NCBI RefSeq assembly: GCF_000813125.1
Contig: NZ_BASE01000025.1
Coordinates: forward strand, 1-54,572
Reading direction: 5' to 3'
Length of the DNA stretch: 54,572 bases
Source: Mesobacillus selenatarsenatis SF-1
GTDB lineage: Bacteria; Bacillota; Bacilli; Bacillales; Cytobacillaceae
Numbering within the stretch: the stretch's first letter is position 1; each line of letters begins with the position of its first letter. The notes beneath the pieces were generated by a model. It saw only the letters and a list, made by a program, of their open reading frames with translations. It had not been told where the DNA came from and did not search any database. Positions 46,177-53,398 of this stretch are shown here, piece by piece. The translations under genes and the position numbers were made by a program.

Positions 46177-46304
46177 AGTAATCGACCAGCCATAGCTTTT
46201 TAATTAAAATTCACATAATCCTCAAATTTTCTCACTTTTCCACGTTCATTATCTTTGTATACTTGGGATATCCTACTTGTAAATAAACCAAAGGGGGTTT
46301 TCCT

Positions 46305-46826
46305 ATGGTCAAAAAAGCGATTGCTGCTGGTATTCTTGCTGGTCTGGTTTTGTTTGCCTTAGTCCAGCATTTTTATAAAACGGAGGAGCCACAAGCGATT
46401 GAAGCTTCAAAAGCAACAACTGGAATCGGTGCAGGGATGGTAGCTCCTACTTTTACACTGAAAAACCTTGCTGGTGAAGAGGTTAGCCTGAAAGATTACA
46501 GAGGTAAGAAGGTAATGCTGAATTTCTGGGCTACTTGGTGTCCGCCTTGTAAAGAGGAAATGCCGGCGATGGAGCAATTTTATAAAGAGAATTCAAAGGA
46601 AGTCGAAATTCTTGCCGTCAATTTGGATCCCCAGAACAATGTTAAGTCGTTTGTGAAGGACAATGAATTAACTTTCCCCATATTACTTGATCAAGATGGA
46701 ACCACTCAGCAAACATACTCAATCATTTCAATTCCTACCACATTCATTATTAATGAACAGGGGTTGATACTAAAAAAGCATATTGGTTCCATGACATTCG
46801 AACAAATGCAGGAACTAATGAAGTGA
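46305..46826 (+). CDS. yneN: Membrane-anchored thiol-disulfide oxidoreductase (TlpA/ResA-like)
   Basis: 173 aa. N-terminal signal anchor (about 5-22), then a thioredoxin fold with C79-P-P-C82 in FWATWCPPCKEE and the cis-Pro loop SIPTTFIIN. Acts outside the membrane, reducing or supplying thiols, as for ResA/CcmG relatives. In B. subtilis yneN follows citB directly; here 7.2 kb and the hairpin array intervene. Confidence 0.88.
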   Translation: MVKKAIAAGILAGLVLFALVQHFYKTEEPQAIEASKATTGIGAGMVAPTFTLKNLAGEEVSLKDYRGKKVMLNFWATWCPPCKEEMPAMEQFYKENSKEVEILAVNLDPQNNVKSFVKDNELTFPILLDQDGTTQQTYSIISIPTTFIINEQGLILKKHIGSMTFEQMQELMK

Positions 46827-46827
46827 C

Positions 46828-46856
46828 ACCAGTACAGGCTACTGGTGGTTTTTTTA
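46828..46856 (+). terminator. Terminator of yneN
   Basis: Perfect 8-bp stem CACCAGTA / TACTGGTG, 5-nt loop, T7 tail. Confidence 0.9.
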
Positions 46857-46925
46857 TGGAAAAAATTGCATGGAGGATACACGGAAATATCGGGTAAGAA
46901 TAAAATACGATTAAATTTTCAAAAA

Positions 46926-46942
46926 GTTGTAATAATTGCAAC
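46926..46942. promoter_or_regulatory. Fur/PerR-type dyad upstream of fbpB-like gene
   Basis: GTTGTAATAATTGCAAC is a 17-bp dyad with one mismatched pair. It matches 11 of 14 defined positions of the PerR consensus and 9 of 14 of the Fur consensus. It is 51 bp upstream of the start codon. FbpB is Fur-regulated in B. subtilis. Confidence 0.5.
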
Positions 46943-46993
46943 CGTTTCCGGACATAATAACTGTTACAATGATGACAAAGGATGGTGAACACG

Positions 46994-47125
46994 ATGAGAA
47001 AACCTAGAAAGCGTTCTTTTCAAGAGCTTGTAATGGAAAACAAACGCCAACTTCTGAATGACCGTGATGCGATCGAGAGGATCGAGGCTAAATTAGAGCA
47101 AAAACACCTGGGTAAAGCTGAGTAA
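46994..47125 (+). CDS. FbpB-like Fur-regulated basic protein (43 aa)
   Basis: Too short for common ORF cutoffs. MRKPRKRSFQELVMENKRQL ... DRDAIERIEAKLEQKH fits the Fur-regulated basic protein B family: basic N-end, then SFxELVxENKxxLLxD. In B. subtilis FbpB acts with the small RNA FsrA in iron sparing. Ribosome site AGGATGGTG upstream; the dyad at 46926 supports metal-responsive control. Confidence 0.75.
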   Translation: MRKPRKRSFQELVMENKRQLLNDRDAIERIEAKLEQKHLGKAE

Positions 47126-47192
47126 ATATCATACATTACCATTTATGAAAACCTCTTCTTTAGGAAAAACTTATTCTAGAGGAGGGATATAC

Positions 47193-47336
47193 ATGAGCAA
47201 TCCTAAAAGGGACAGCAAGCACTATGTTCCAAGCCACCTTGGAACGCAGCCGCGTGGATTCAGTGGCAATAAAGGAAAGAAAATGAATGATAAGTCGGGT
47301 GAACATGCCCAGGTAATACAAACTAAAGGTGAATAA
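47193..47336 (+). CDS. sspN: Small acid-soluble spore protein N
   Basis: 47 aa. MSNPKRDSKHYVPSHLGTQP ... NKGKKMNDKSGEHAQVIQTKGE matches SspN, including the conserved HLGTxPR and VIQTKGE ends. Start is ATG 47193 with GGAGGG upstream, not the ATG 48 nt earlier. Forespore protein; followed by tlp as in B. subtilis. Confidence 0.93.
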   Translation: MSNPKRDSKHYVPSHLGTQPRGFSGNKGKKMNDKSGEHAQVIQTKGE

Positions 47337-47348
47337 CGGAATGAATAT

Positions 47349-47374
47349 GCCTGCCTTTTTGGCGGGCTTTATTT
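47349..47374 (+). terminator. Terminator of sspN
   Basis: GCCTGCC / GGCGGGC stem (one G-T) with TTTTT loop, then TTTATTT. Confidence 0.8.
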
Positions 47375-47396
47375 CATTTTACACTTAAATTAGTTA

Positions 47397-47446
47397 CTAG
47401 CTCCAGCGATTGTGTTAAGGCTGACCAAAGCACTTTCGCTTTTCTT
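47397..47446 (-). repeat. Dispersed hairpin-ended repeat, short copy 3 (inverted)
   Basis: Read on the minus strand it starts AAGAAAAGCGAAAGTGCTTT, continues GGTCAGCC and ends CGCTGGAGCTAG. It keeps both ends of copies 1 and 2 but the centre is deleted to about 50 bp. Confidence 0.65.
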
Positions 47447-47467
47447 AAAGTTATCCACTGTTTTCCG

Positions 47468-47497
47468 CTAATAATCAAAGTGAGTAGTCGCATACTA
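47468..47497 (+). promoter_or_regulatory. Sigma-G-like promoter of tlp
   Basis: CTAATA (47468-47473), 17-nt spacer, CATACTA (47491-47497). The -10 is identical to the sigma-G consensus and the spacing is right. Start codon 32 bp downstream. Consistent with known forespore expression of tlp. Confidence 0.65.
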
Positions 47498-47529
47498 TTG
47501 TTGTACTTTTTAAAAGGAGGTACATTACA

Positions 47530-47751
47530 ATGGCAAATCATACACCAAAGCCAGACGATCGAAGCGATAATGTGGAAAAGCTGCAGTCCATGATCCATCA
47601 TACGATTGAGAACATGGAGGATGCTGAAGCTGCAATGGTCAATTCGAGTCCTGAAGACCAGCAAAGAATCAAGGAAAAAAATGAGCGCCGCCGAGAAAGC
47701 ATTGATGCCTTTAGGGCTGAGATCAAGGATGAAGCGCACAACCAGCAGTAA
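47530..47751 (+). CDS. tlp: Thioredoxin-like small spore protein Tlp
   Basis: 73 aa. NHTPKPDDRSDNVEKLQSMI ... TIENMEDAEAAM ... I.EKNERRRESIDAFRAEIKDEA is the Tlp pattern. Despite the name it is a minor small acid-soluble spore protein of the forespore. AAAGGAGG ribosome site. Confidence 0.95.
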   Translation: MANHTPKPDDRSDNVEKLQSMIHHTIENMEDAEAAMVNSSPEDQQRIKEKNERRRESIDAFRAEIKDEAHNQQ

Positions 47752-47756
47752 TTCTG

Positions 47757-47785
47757 AAAAGACCCGTCAACAGGCGGGTCTTTTT
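47757..47785 (+). terminator. Terminator of tlp
   Basis: Perfect 10-bp stem AAAAGACCCG / CGGGTCTTTT, 8-nt loop. Confidence 0.92.
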
Positions 47786-47868
47786 CCGTTTCGCTAAAAA
47801 TGTGATAATATACGGAATGTGAACTAAGATATCGCGTGTAATTAACTTTAGATAAAGAAGTGATTTGG

Positions 47869-50190
47869 ATGGATCGACAAAAAAAACAAATTCCTATAGA
47901 TGAACAGATTTTGCTATGGGAAGAAGAGATAAATACAAAAGGATATATTCAGGATAAAGCCAGTTTGATCACCGTGGTCAGGATACTGACAAAAAGTGGA
48001 GAGATTAAGAAACTGTCTCAAACTTTGACTCTGGCTGCTCAATCGAGGGCCCAACAAAACGGTTATGATTCTCTTGTCCTCGAGTGGCTAAAGACTGCGA
48101 TTGAACACGACCCGGCAAACAAGAAGGCAAAATCCTTGCTCGCCAGGAATCAATGGAAAAATAAAGGGAACCTTTTTGACCAGCTTGTCTACCCTCGGAT
48201 CAGGGAAACGGATAATCGGGCATTAAAAAAGAAAACAGCAGAGCAGTACATAGATATTTCACAGCAATTCCTCTCACACGCTGAAGAAGAACTTGATGAC
48301 CTAACTGCCCAGAATCTTGAAAAAGGGTCTGAAGTTGAGGTGAAGTTCAACAGGCTGACTCATTTGCTGGAAAAGGCTATAGAAGAGACGGCAGCTCTCC
48401 TAAAAGCCACAGAGCTATATGAAGAGTCAGTTACCGGGGTTTTCCACACAGCTGTCCATTATGAAGAAATGCAGAAAAGACTTCAAAGCCTTGAAGAGAT
48501 CAGGGTGCAATGGGAAGAAGAGTTTGCGGAGGATTTGGATAGCCAAACACAGTCTGAAATAGATCCTCTGGCTGAACTTAATAAAATGGTTGGACTACAG
48601 TCAGTAAAGGAGAGAGTGAATGATTTTTACCGGTTCTTGAAGTATCAGCAAAAACGTAAAGAGCTTGGTCTGCAAACGAAGGATGATCAAAGCTTGAATA
48701 TGGTCTTGACCGGGAATCCGGGAACAGGAAAAACCTCGTTAGCCCGATTGCTTGCCAAAATATATCATCAGCTTGGAGTATTGCCGCGAGAAGAAATAAT
48801 TGAGGCTGACCGGTCCCAGCTTGTCGGTGCTTATGTTGGGCAGACAGAAGAAAATGTCAGGAAGGTCGTCGAGCAAGCATTGGGAGGGGTACTGTTTATT
48901 GATGAAGCATACAGTCTTAAGAGAGAAGGCCAGACTGGAAATGACTATGGTCAAACTGCAATCGATACACTAGTGTCCTTAATGACAGGAAATGAGTATG
49001 GAGGCAAATTCGCAGTAATCCTTGCTGGTTATCCAGAAGAAATGCGCCAATTTCTTGATGCCAATCCAGGATTAAGGTCACGATTCCCTCAATCGAATTT
49101 AATCCATCTCCCGGATTATTCGGATGATGAACTCTTGCAAATTGCTGTGCAAGCGGCGCAGGATAACGATTATGCCATGACAGAATCAGCGAAGCTCGAG
49201 CTTAGTGATCGTATTGAAAAGGAAAGAGTCGACGATACCTTCGGAAATGCCAGGACGGTACGCAACCTTGTGTTAGAAGCAATTTTCAAAAAGGGGTCCC
49301 GGCCTTTTGAAGAAGATGACTTTTCGACCTATACATTATTGGAAAAAGAAGACTTTGAATCACCTTCGGATCCTTCAGCGGAGAAACCACTAGACAGGTT
49401 GAATGCTCTTGTCGGATTAGATACTGTCAAATCAGAGGTTACCTCCCTGATCTCCTTCGTGAGGATGCAGCAGCTTCGAAAGGAAAAGGGATTGCCTGCT
49501 GTGCCGATACAGCTTCACTCCGTCTTTACCGGCAATCCGGGCACTGGAAAAACTACTGTCGCAAAGATTTACGCTGAGCTCCTGAAGGAATGCGGTATGC
49601 TAAAGCGCGGTCATCTAATTGTCAGCAGCCGGGCGGATTTTGTAGCTGGTTATGTCGGACAGACAGCCATCAAAACAAAGAAAAAAATCCGGGAGGCACT
49701 CGGAGGAGTACTATTCATAGATGAGGCATACTCATTGCTGGGTCAAAGCTCAGGTGATTTTGGCAAGGAAGTAATTGACACTCTTGTCGATGAAATGACA
49801 AGGCATAATGAAAACCTTGTTGTAATCCTGGCTGGTTATCCTGCCGAAATGGATATGCTGTTAGAAAGCAATCCTGGTCTCAGGTCAAGGTTCAAGAAGT
49901 TTTTCCATTTTCCAGACTATAATGTGAGTGATTTGCTGCTCATCATTAAGAACTACGCTGGAAAATATCAATATAAGATAAAGGTGGAAGCTGAAGCTTT
50001 TTTAACTGCAAAGCTATCAGAAACAGAAATCAATGGAAACGGTCGATTCGCTACTAACTTAGTGGATGAAGCGATTCAATCCCAGGCATATCGATTGATT
50101 GACGGCGAAAATTTTGAGAATTTAGGTGAAGATGTTTTATACTTGGAAAAACAGGATTTTGAAGCGGCTTTAAAAAAACTGATAGATTAA
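47869..50190 (+). CDS. Double-AAA+ ATPase, SpoVK/CbbX-like
   Basis: 773 aa from ATG 47869 (AAAGAAG 8 nt upstream); a GTG 9 nt earlier lacks spacing. The first ~230 residues are helical (TPR-like or coiled coil). Then come two CbbX/SpoVK-type AAA+ modules: Walker A GNPGTGKTS at about 282 and GNPGTGKTT at about 555, Walker B LFIDEAYSL at about 342 and 615, plus the family's GLRSRF sensor region twice. SpoVK itself has one module of about 320 aa, so this is a tandem form. Role in spore maturation is possible from context (next to tlp) but unproven. Confidence 0.85.
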   Translation: MDRQKKQIPIDEQILLWEEEINTKGYIQDKASLITVVRILTKSGEIKKLSQTLTLAAQSRAQQNGYDSLVLEWLKTAIEHDPANKKAKSLLARNQWKNKGNLFDQLVYPRIRETDNRALKKKTAEQYIDISQQFLSHAEEELDDLTAQNLEKGSEVEVKFNRLTHLLEKAIEETAALLKATELYEESVTGVFHTAVHYEEMQKRLQSLEEIRVQWEEEFAEDLDSQTQSEIDPLAELNKMVGLQSVKERVNDFYRFLKYQQKRKELGLQTKDDQSLNMVLTGNPGTGKTSLARLLAKIYHQLGVLPREEIIEADRSQLVGAYVGQTEENVRKVVEQALGGVLFIDEAYSLKREGQTGNDYGQTAIDTLVSLMTGNEYGGKFAVILAGYPEEMRQFLDANPGLRSRFPQSNLIHLPDYSDDELLQIAVQAAQDNDYAMTESAKLELSDRIEKERVDDTFGNARTVRNLVLEAIFKKGSRPFEEDDFSTYTLLEKEDFESPSDPSAEKPLDRLNALVGLDTVKSEVTSLISFVRMQQLRKEKGLPAVPIQLHSVFTGNPGTGKTTVAKIYAELLKECGMLKRGHLIVSSRADFVAGYVGQTAIKTKKKIREALGGVLFIDEAYSLLGQSSGDFGKEVIDTLVDEMTRHNENLVVILAGYPAEMDMLLESNPGLRSRFKKFFHFPDYNVSDLLLIIKNYAGKYQYKIKVEAEAFLTAKLSETEINGNGRFATNLVDEAIQSQAYRLIDGENFENLGEDVLYLEKQDFEAALKKLID

Positions 50191-50220
50191 ACTTACAAGA
50201 AAAAACAAAGGGGATTATCA

Positions 50221-50664
50221 ATGAAAATTTCTTCTAGGGAGATCGAGGTTAGATATGCGGAAACAGATCAGATGGGTGTCGTGTATCACGCTAATTATCT
50301 GGTGTGGATGGAGCTGGGCAGAACTCAATTGATTAAAGAGCTTGGCTTTAATTATGCAGAAATGGAGAAGGATGGAATCATCTCACCTGTTCTTGATATC
50401 CAAGCTTCCTATAAAAAACCACTGAGATATGGAGATACAGCTACAATCAAAACTTGGGTGGAGGAATATGATGGCATTCGCTCCGTCTATAAATATGAAA
50501 TCTTCAATGGTGAGGGCGAGCTTGCTTTGACTGGCAGCTCAAAACATGTCTGTGTTAAAAAGGATAGCTTCCGGCCGATTTCGTTAAAGAGGAGCTACCC
50601 TGACTGGCATGAAGCTTATCTAAAGGCAATGAAGAAGCCAGAAGATGAAAAGGAGAAAGTCTGA
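50221..50664 (+). CDS. yneP: Acyl-CoA thioesterase, 4HBT hot-dog fold
   Basis: 147 aa. Hot-dog signature VRYAETDQMGVVYHANYLVWMELGR with the catalytic D16 (YbgC/4HBT type). Hydrolyses acyl-CoA thioesters; substrate range not readable. Forms a pair with yneQ, which begins 1 nt after its stop. Confidence 0.9.
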   Translation: MKISSREIEVRYAETDQMGVVYHANYLVWMELGRTQLIKELGFNYAEMEKDGIISPVLDIQASYKKPLRYGDTATIKTWVEEYDGIRSVYKYEIFNGEGELALTGSSKHVCVKKDSFRPISLKRSYPDWHEAYLKAMKKPEDEKEKV

Positions 50665-50665
50665 T

Positions 50666-50962
50666 TTGGCTTTCGGGATAAAGCGTCATGAGCTTGAGGA
50701 GTGGAAAGCTAAAATCGATAGTGGACAGCTCGCCTTCCTGACCCATTACTGGATTGATGACCGCTTTCCAGATTGTTCAACGGTTACAAAAGTAGGTTGC
50801 CGGGACCTTGAAAAGTTAGCTGAGTGGGGAAGAAAATATGGCTTGAGGCCGGAGTGGATCGACAAAAGGAAGACGAATTATCCTCATTTCGATCTTTTAG
50901 GAACGAAGCAAGCTGAAATTTTGAAACAAGAGGGCATTGTGAATCCTTTTTTAAAAGGATAG
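50666..50962 (+). CDS. yneQ: YneQ family protein of unknown function
   Basis: 98 aa. I start it at TTG 50666 (M-AFGIKRHELEEW), after AGGAG, because B. subtilis YneQ begins MAFGIK; an ATG 21 nt earlier sits within yneP. Conserved block LTHYWIDDRFPDCSTVTKVGC. Two Cys. Function unknown. Translationally coupled to yneP. Confidence 0.85.
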   Translation: MAFGIKRHELEEWKAKIDSGQLAFLTHYWIDDRFPDCSTVTKVGCRDLEKLAEWGRKYGLRPEWIDKRKTNYPHFDLLGTKQAEILKQEGIVNPFLKG

Positions 50963-50998
50963 AAATAAGGCAGGCGCTAAATGCGTCTGCCTTATTTC
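50962..50998. terminator. Bidirectional terminator, yneQ / yneR
   Basis: 16-bp stem GAAATAAGGCAGGCGC / GCGTCTGCCTTATTTC with one mismatch, 5-nt loop. Confidence 0.92.
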
Positions 50999-51285
50999 TT
51001 TTCGAATTTGAAATCAGGTTCCTGGCCAACCGGGTGGAGTTCCACGGTCATATCATGGCCGTCAAAATACCAAATATCTTTCTCTTCAATATAATAGGTG
51101 ATCCCATTTTTTTCTGTTTTTACGCCAATGTGATCCGGTTCTTCCTTGGAGACACCTAATGAAAAACCTTTCTGAATTGAACTGAAGCCGCCATACCGGA
51201 CAAAAAATCGTAAATAGCTTCCGGATGAAAGGTCCATTTCATTTTCATACCATGCTGCTGCATCATCATTAATTGTAATATTCAT
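50992..51285 (-). CDS. yneR: HesB-fold protein YneR (cysteine-less)
   Basis: 97 aa from ATG 51285 (AAGGAGAAC upstream). HesB/YadR/YfhF relative: MNITINDDAAAWYENEM ... SYLRFFVRYGGFSSIQKGFSLGV ... YYIEEKDIWYFDG. The protein has no Cys at all, so it cannot carry Fe-S through the canonical IscA cysteines. Function unknown. A HesB-like selenoprotein lies 1.4 kb away. Confidence 0.87.
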   Translation of the reverse strand: MNITINDDAAAWYENEMDLSSGSYLRFFVRYGGFSSIQKGFSLGVSKEEPDHIGVKTEKNGITYYIEEKDIWYFDGHDMTVELHPVGQEPDFKFEKK

Positions 51286-51330
51286 ATTGTTCTCCTTCCA
51301 TACCAGATAGACCAATTATAACATAAGCAA

Positions 51331-51354
51331 TGCCCGGTCTTCATGGACCGGGCA
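51331..51354 (-). terminator. Hairpin between capA-like gene and yneR
   Basis: Perfect 9-bp stem TGCCCGGTC / GACCGGGCA. T-run on the minus strand is weak, so it may be a terminator for the capA-like gene or only an RNA stem. Confidence 0.6.
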
Positions 51355-51362
51355 CTCACACC

Positions 51363-52529
51363 TTATTCTTTTATAAATTGAGTCATATGATGCATGATCT
51401 CATTATATTTATTTTCTGCACCAGCAAGACCGAATTTACCGGCTTCCTGCAAAGGAACCACCTGGTAATTCCTTTGCCTGCTGCTTGAAACAAAGGTCGG
51501 GATAAATTCAGGGTTATTTAATACGATTTCATTACCTTCCGGTGTGATGGTTTTAGTTATTTCCACAGTGGCAAGACCGCCAATGTCTTTATAATCCCAC
51601 ATTTGACCTGACAGGAAGTTGCCAAGAGAGTAGACAACTAATGCTTTTCTGCCGTCTGTCGCCGTCAGCCAATCCATAGGCTGAAGAACATGCGGGTGAT
51701 GGCCAAAGATGATATCAACACCCTCGTCGACGAGAAATTGTGCAAGGTCCTTTTGTTCAGTTGTAGGGAAACGCTGGTATTCATTTCCCCAGTGGATACT
51801 CATGACCACAACATCAGACTCTGCTTTAGCGCGATGAATCTCAGCCTTCATTGCTTCTCTGTCAATGAGATTCACGAGATGATCCTTGCCTATAGGGACT
51901 GGAATCCCGTTCGTTCCATAGGTGTATGATAGATAGGAAACATTAATCCCATTTTTATTCAATATGCGCAACTTTTGCTTGTCGGCATCATCCTTGTATG
52001 AACCTACATAAGGGAGCCCAGCAGCTTCCATGTTTTTAATAGAAGCCATCACACCTTTTTCAGACTTATCAAGCGAATGGTTATTCGCATTGGATACAAT
52101 ATCCACTCCGGCATCTATAAACGCCTCACCAACCTCAACAGGACTATTGAACATAGGATAGCTTGACAGTCCGATTTCCACTCCGCCAAGAAGCGTTTCC
52201 TGGTTCGCCAGCAATAGGTCAGGTTCAATTAAATATTCCTTAACATTACTGAGCATCGGTTTGAAATCATACCCAGGGTTCACGAAGGCATCTTCGTAAA
52301 CCGTATCGTGGATCAGGATATCACCAATTGCTCCTAATTTCACCGTTTCCACAAAGCTCTTTCCAGAAACATCATAGCTTCTCTCAAGATGTGATTTTTG
52401 AGATTTCATTTTAATACTTGGTGCCTTGGCCTCGGCTTCATGATACATCTGAAATGTTAATACAGATGCCAAAACACCTAAGCCAGCAAACAAGGCCAGT
52501 CCAAAAGGTTTTTTCTTCTTTTTTCTCAT
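51363..52529 (-). CDS. CapA family protein (metallophosphatase-like, poly-gamma-glutamate type)
   Basis: 388 aa. N-terminal signal anchor about 8-25 after KKKKK. CapA domain motifs: GAIGDILIHDTVY, NQETLLGG, NANNHSLDKSEKGV, SIHWGNEYQ and IFGHHPHVLQPMDW. Resembles PgsA/CapA, a membrane-associated protein with a calcineurin-like phosphoesterase fold, but capBC partners are absent, so a capsule role is not supported here. Single gene. Confidence 0.88.
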   Translation of the reverse strand: MRKKKKKPFGLALFAGLGVLASVLTFQMYHEAEAKAPSIKMKSQKSHLERSYDVSGKSFVETVKLGAIGDILIHDTVYEDAFVNPGYDFKPMLSNVKEYLIEPDLLLANQETLLGGVEIGLSSYPMFNSPVEVGEAFIDAGVDIVSNANNHSLDKSEKGVMASIKNMEAAGLPYVGSYKDDADKQKLRILNKNGINVSYLSYTYGTNGIPVPIGKDHLVNLIDREAMKAEIHRAKAESDVVVMSIHWGNEYQRFPTTEQKDLAQFLVDEGVDIIFGHHPHVLQPMDWLTATDGRKALVVYSLGNFLSGQMWDYKDIGGLATVEITKTITPEGNEIVLNNPEFIPTFVSSSRQRNYQVVPLQEAGKFGLAGAENKYNEIMHHMTQFIKE

Positions 52530-52674
52530 ATTAATCTCCCCAGATTAGAATGAGGCATTTTTATTTTTAAGCCCCTAAGGATAATATATTATAAGAATGG
52601 TGATAAATGTATAAATTTCAGTATGATTTTCATGTTTTTGTCATAATTCGATAATTTATTTAAAAAAAGTATAT

Positions 52675-52689
52675 TGATAATAATTGCTA
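52675..52689. promoter_or_regulatory. Fur-family-like box upstream of HesB-like selenoprotein gene
   Basis: TGATAATAATTGCTA matches 11 of 14 defined Fur-consensus positions and shares TAATAATTGC with the dyad above the fbpB-like gene. It ends 17 bp before the start codon, probably overlapping the transcript start. Confidence 0.4.
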
Positions 52690-52706
52690 AGAGAGGGAGA
52701 GCGGAT

Positions 52707-52994
52707 ATGTTTAGAATTACTAATAGCGCTTATAAAATATTGCTCAAGGCCATCAAAAAGGAAAGCGAAGATGGGGAAAAGCTTTATGTCCGACTGACGA
52801 TGGGAATCGGCTGAGGAGGGCCTCAGCTTAGAGTTGCTCTGGAGGAGCAGCCATTAACAAATGATCAGATTTTTTCATTTGACGAGGTTTCAATCCTGAT
52901 TCATGAGGGTGATTCAGTTTACTTCAATAATACCAAACTAGATTATCTAAAAGATGTTTTTGGTTCGGGAAAGTTTAAACTCCTTAAAGTGTAA
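52707..52994 (+). CDS. HesB-like selenoprotein
   Basis: 95 aa with the TGA at 52812-52814 read as selenocysteine (U36). Sequence before it is MFRITNSAYKILLKAIKKES...LYVRLTMGIG and after it GGPQLRVALEE...YFNNTKLDYL. The U falls at the position of the first conserved Cys in the G-x-G-C-G-G-P motif of small HesB/IscA-like proteins. The frame is open for 59 codons after the TGA, to a TAA followed by a terminator. HesB-like selenoproteins are a known bacterial family. Ribosome site GAGAGGGAG. Likely Fe-S or redox function. Confidence 0.88.
52812..52851 (+). promoter_or_regulatory. Candidate SECIS element in HesB-like gene
   Basis: 18 nt after the UGA, GTTGCTC-TGGAG-GAGCAGC (52833-52851) forms a 7-bp stem (one G-T) with a 5-nt loop whose second base is G. 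An overlapping AGAG-TTG-CTCT alternative exists. Confidence 0.6.
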
Positions 52995-53008
52995 TTTTGT
53001 ATAAGCCA

Positions 53009-53040
53009 AAAATGCGGTACTCTAGGGACCGCATTTTGTT
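53009..53040 (+). terminator. Terminator of HesB-like selenoprotein gene
   Basis: Perfect 10-bp stem AAAATGCGGT / ACCGCATTTT, 9-nt loop. Confidence 0.88.
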
Positions 53041-53104
53041 AATTTGGTATCAGCACATGGACTATTTGCAGGGCTCGTAAGGTTTAAGTTAGAAGGAAAC
53101 TATA

Positions 53105-53293
53105 CTACCATTCCATTTTTTCCAGGAAATCCATTAGTTCGTTCATATTCTTTATTTTTATTGTAGAAGGATCATTTTTGTCATTGTCATGAATATCAGC
53201 CAGAAATTCTACAATAAAATCATCTGGCGACGTTACATCAGCTGTTGTGGTTGTGTACACATAATTTTCAGCCAGCTTTATAACTTCTTCCAT
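53105..53293 (-). CDS. Small acidic hypothetical protein (62 aa)
   Basis: Acidic, single Trp at the end (LEKMEW), Thr-rich stretch YTTTTADVTSPDD. Ribosome site AGAAGGCGG about 6 nt before the ATG. No family recognised. It lies upstream of, and could be co-transcribed with, nothing obvious; the kinase gene ends 200 bp away. Confidence 0.55.
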   Translation of the reverse strand: MEEVIKLAENYVYTTTTADVTSPDDFIVEFLADIHDNDKNDPSTIKIKNMNELMDFLEKMEW

Positions 53294-53398
53294 TTCAATC
53301 CGCCTTCTTTCTCCTGTTCTTACCTACATTTTACCAGTGAAAGAAGGGGTGAAATGTGTTCAATTTGACAATTTTTCGACTAATCGAAAAGCTGTAAT

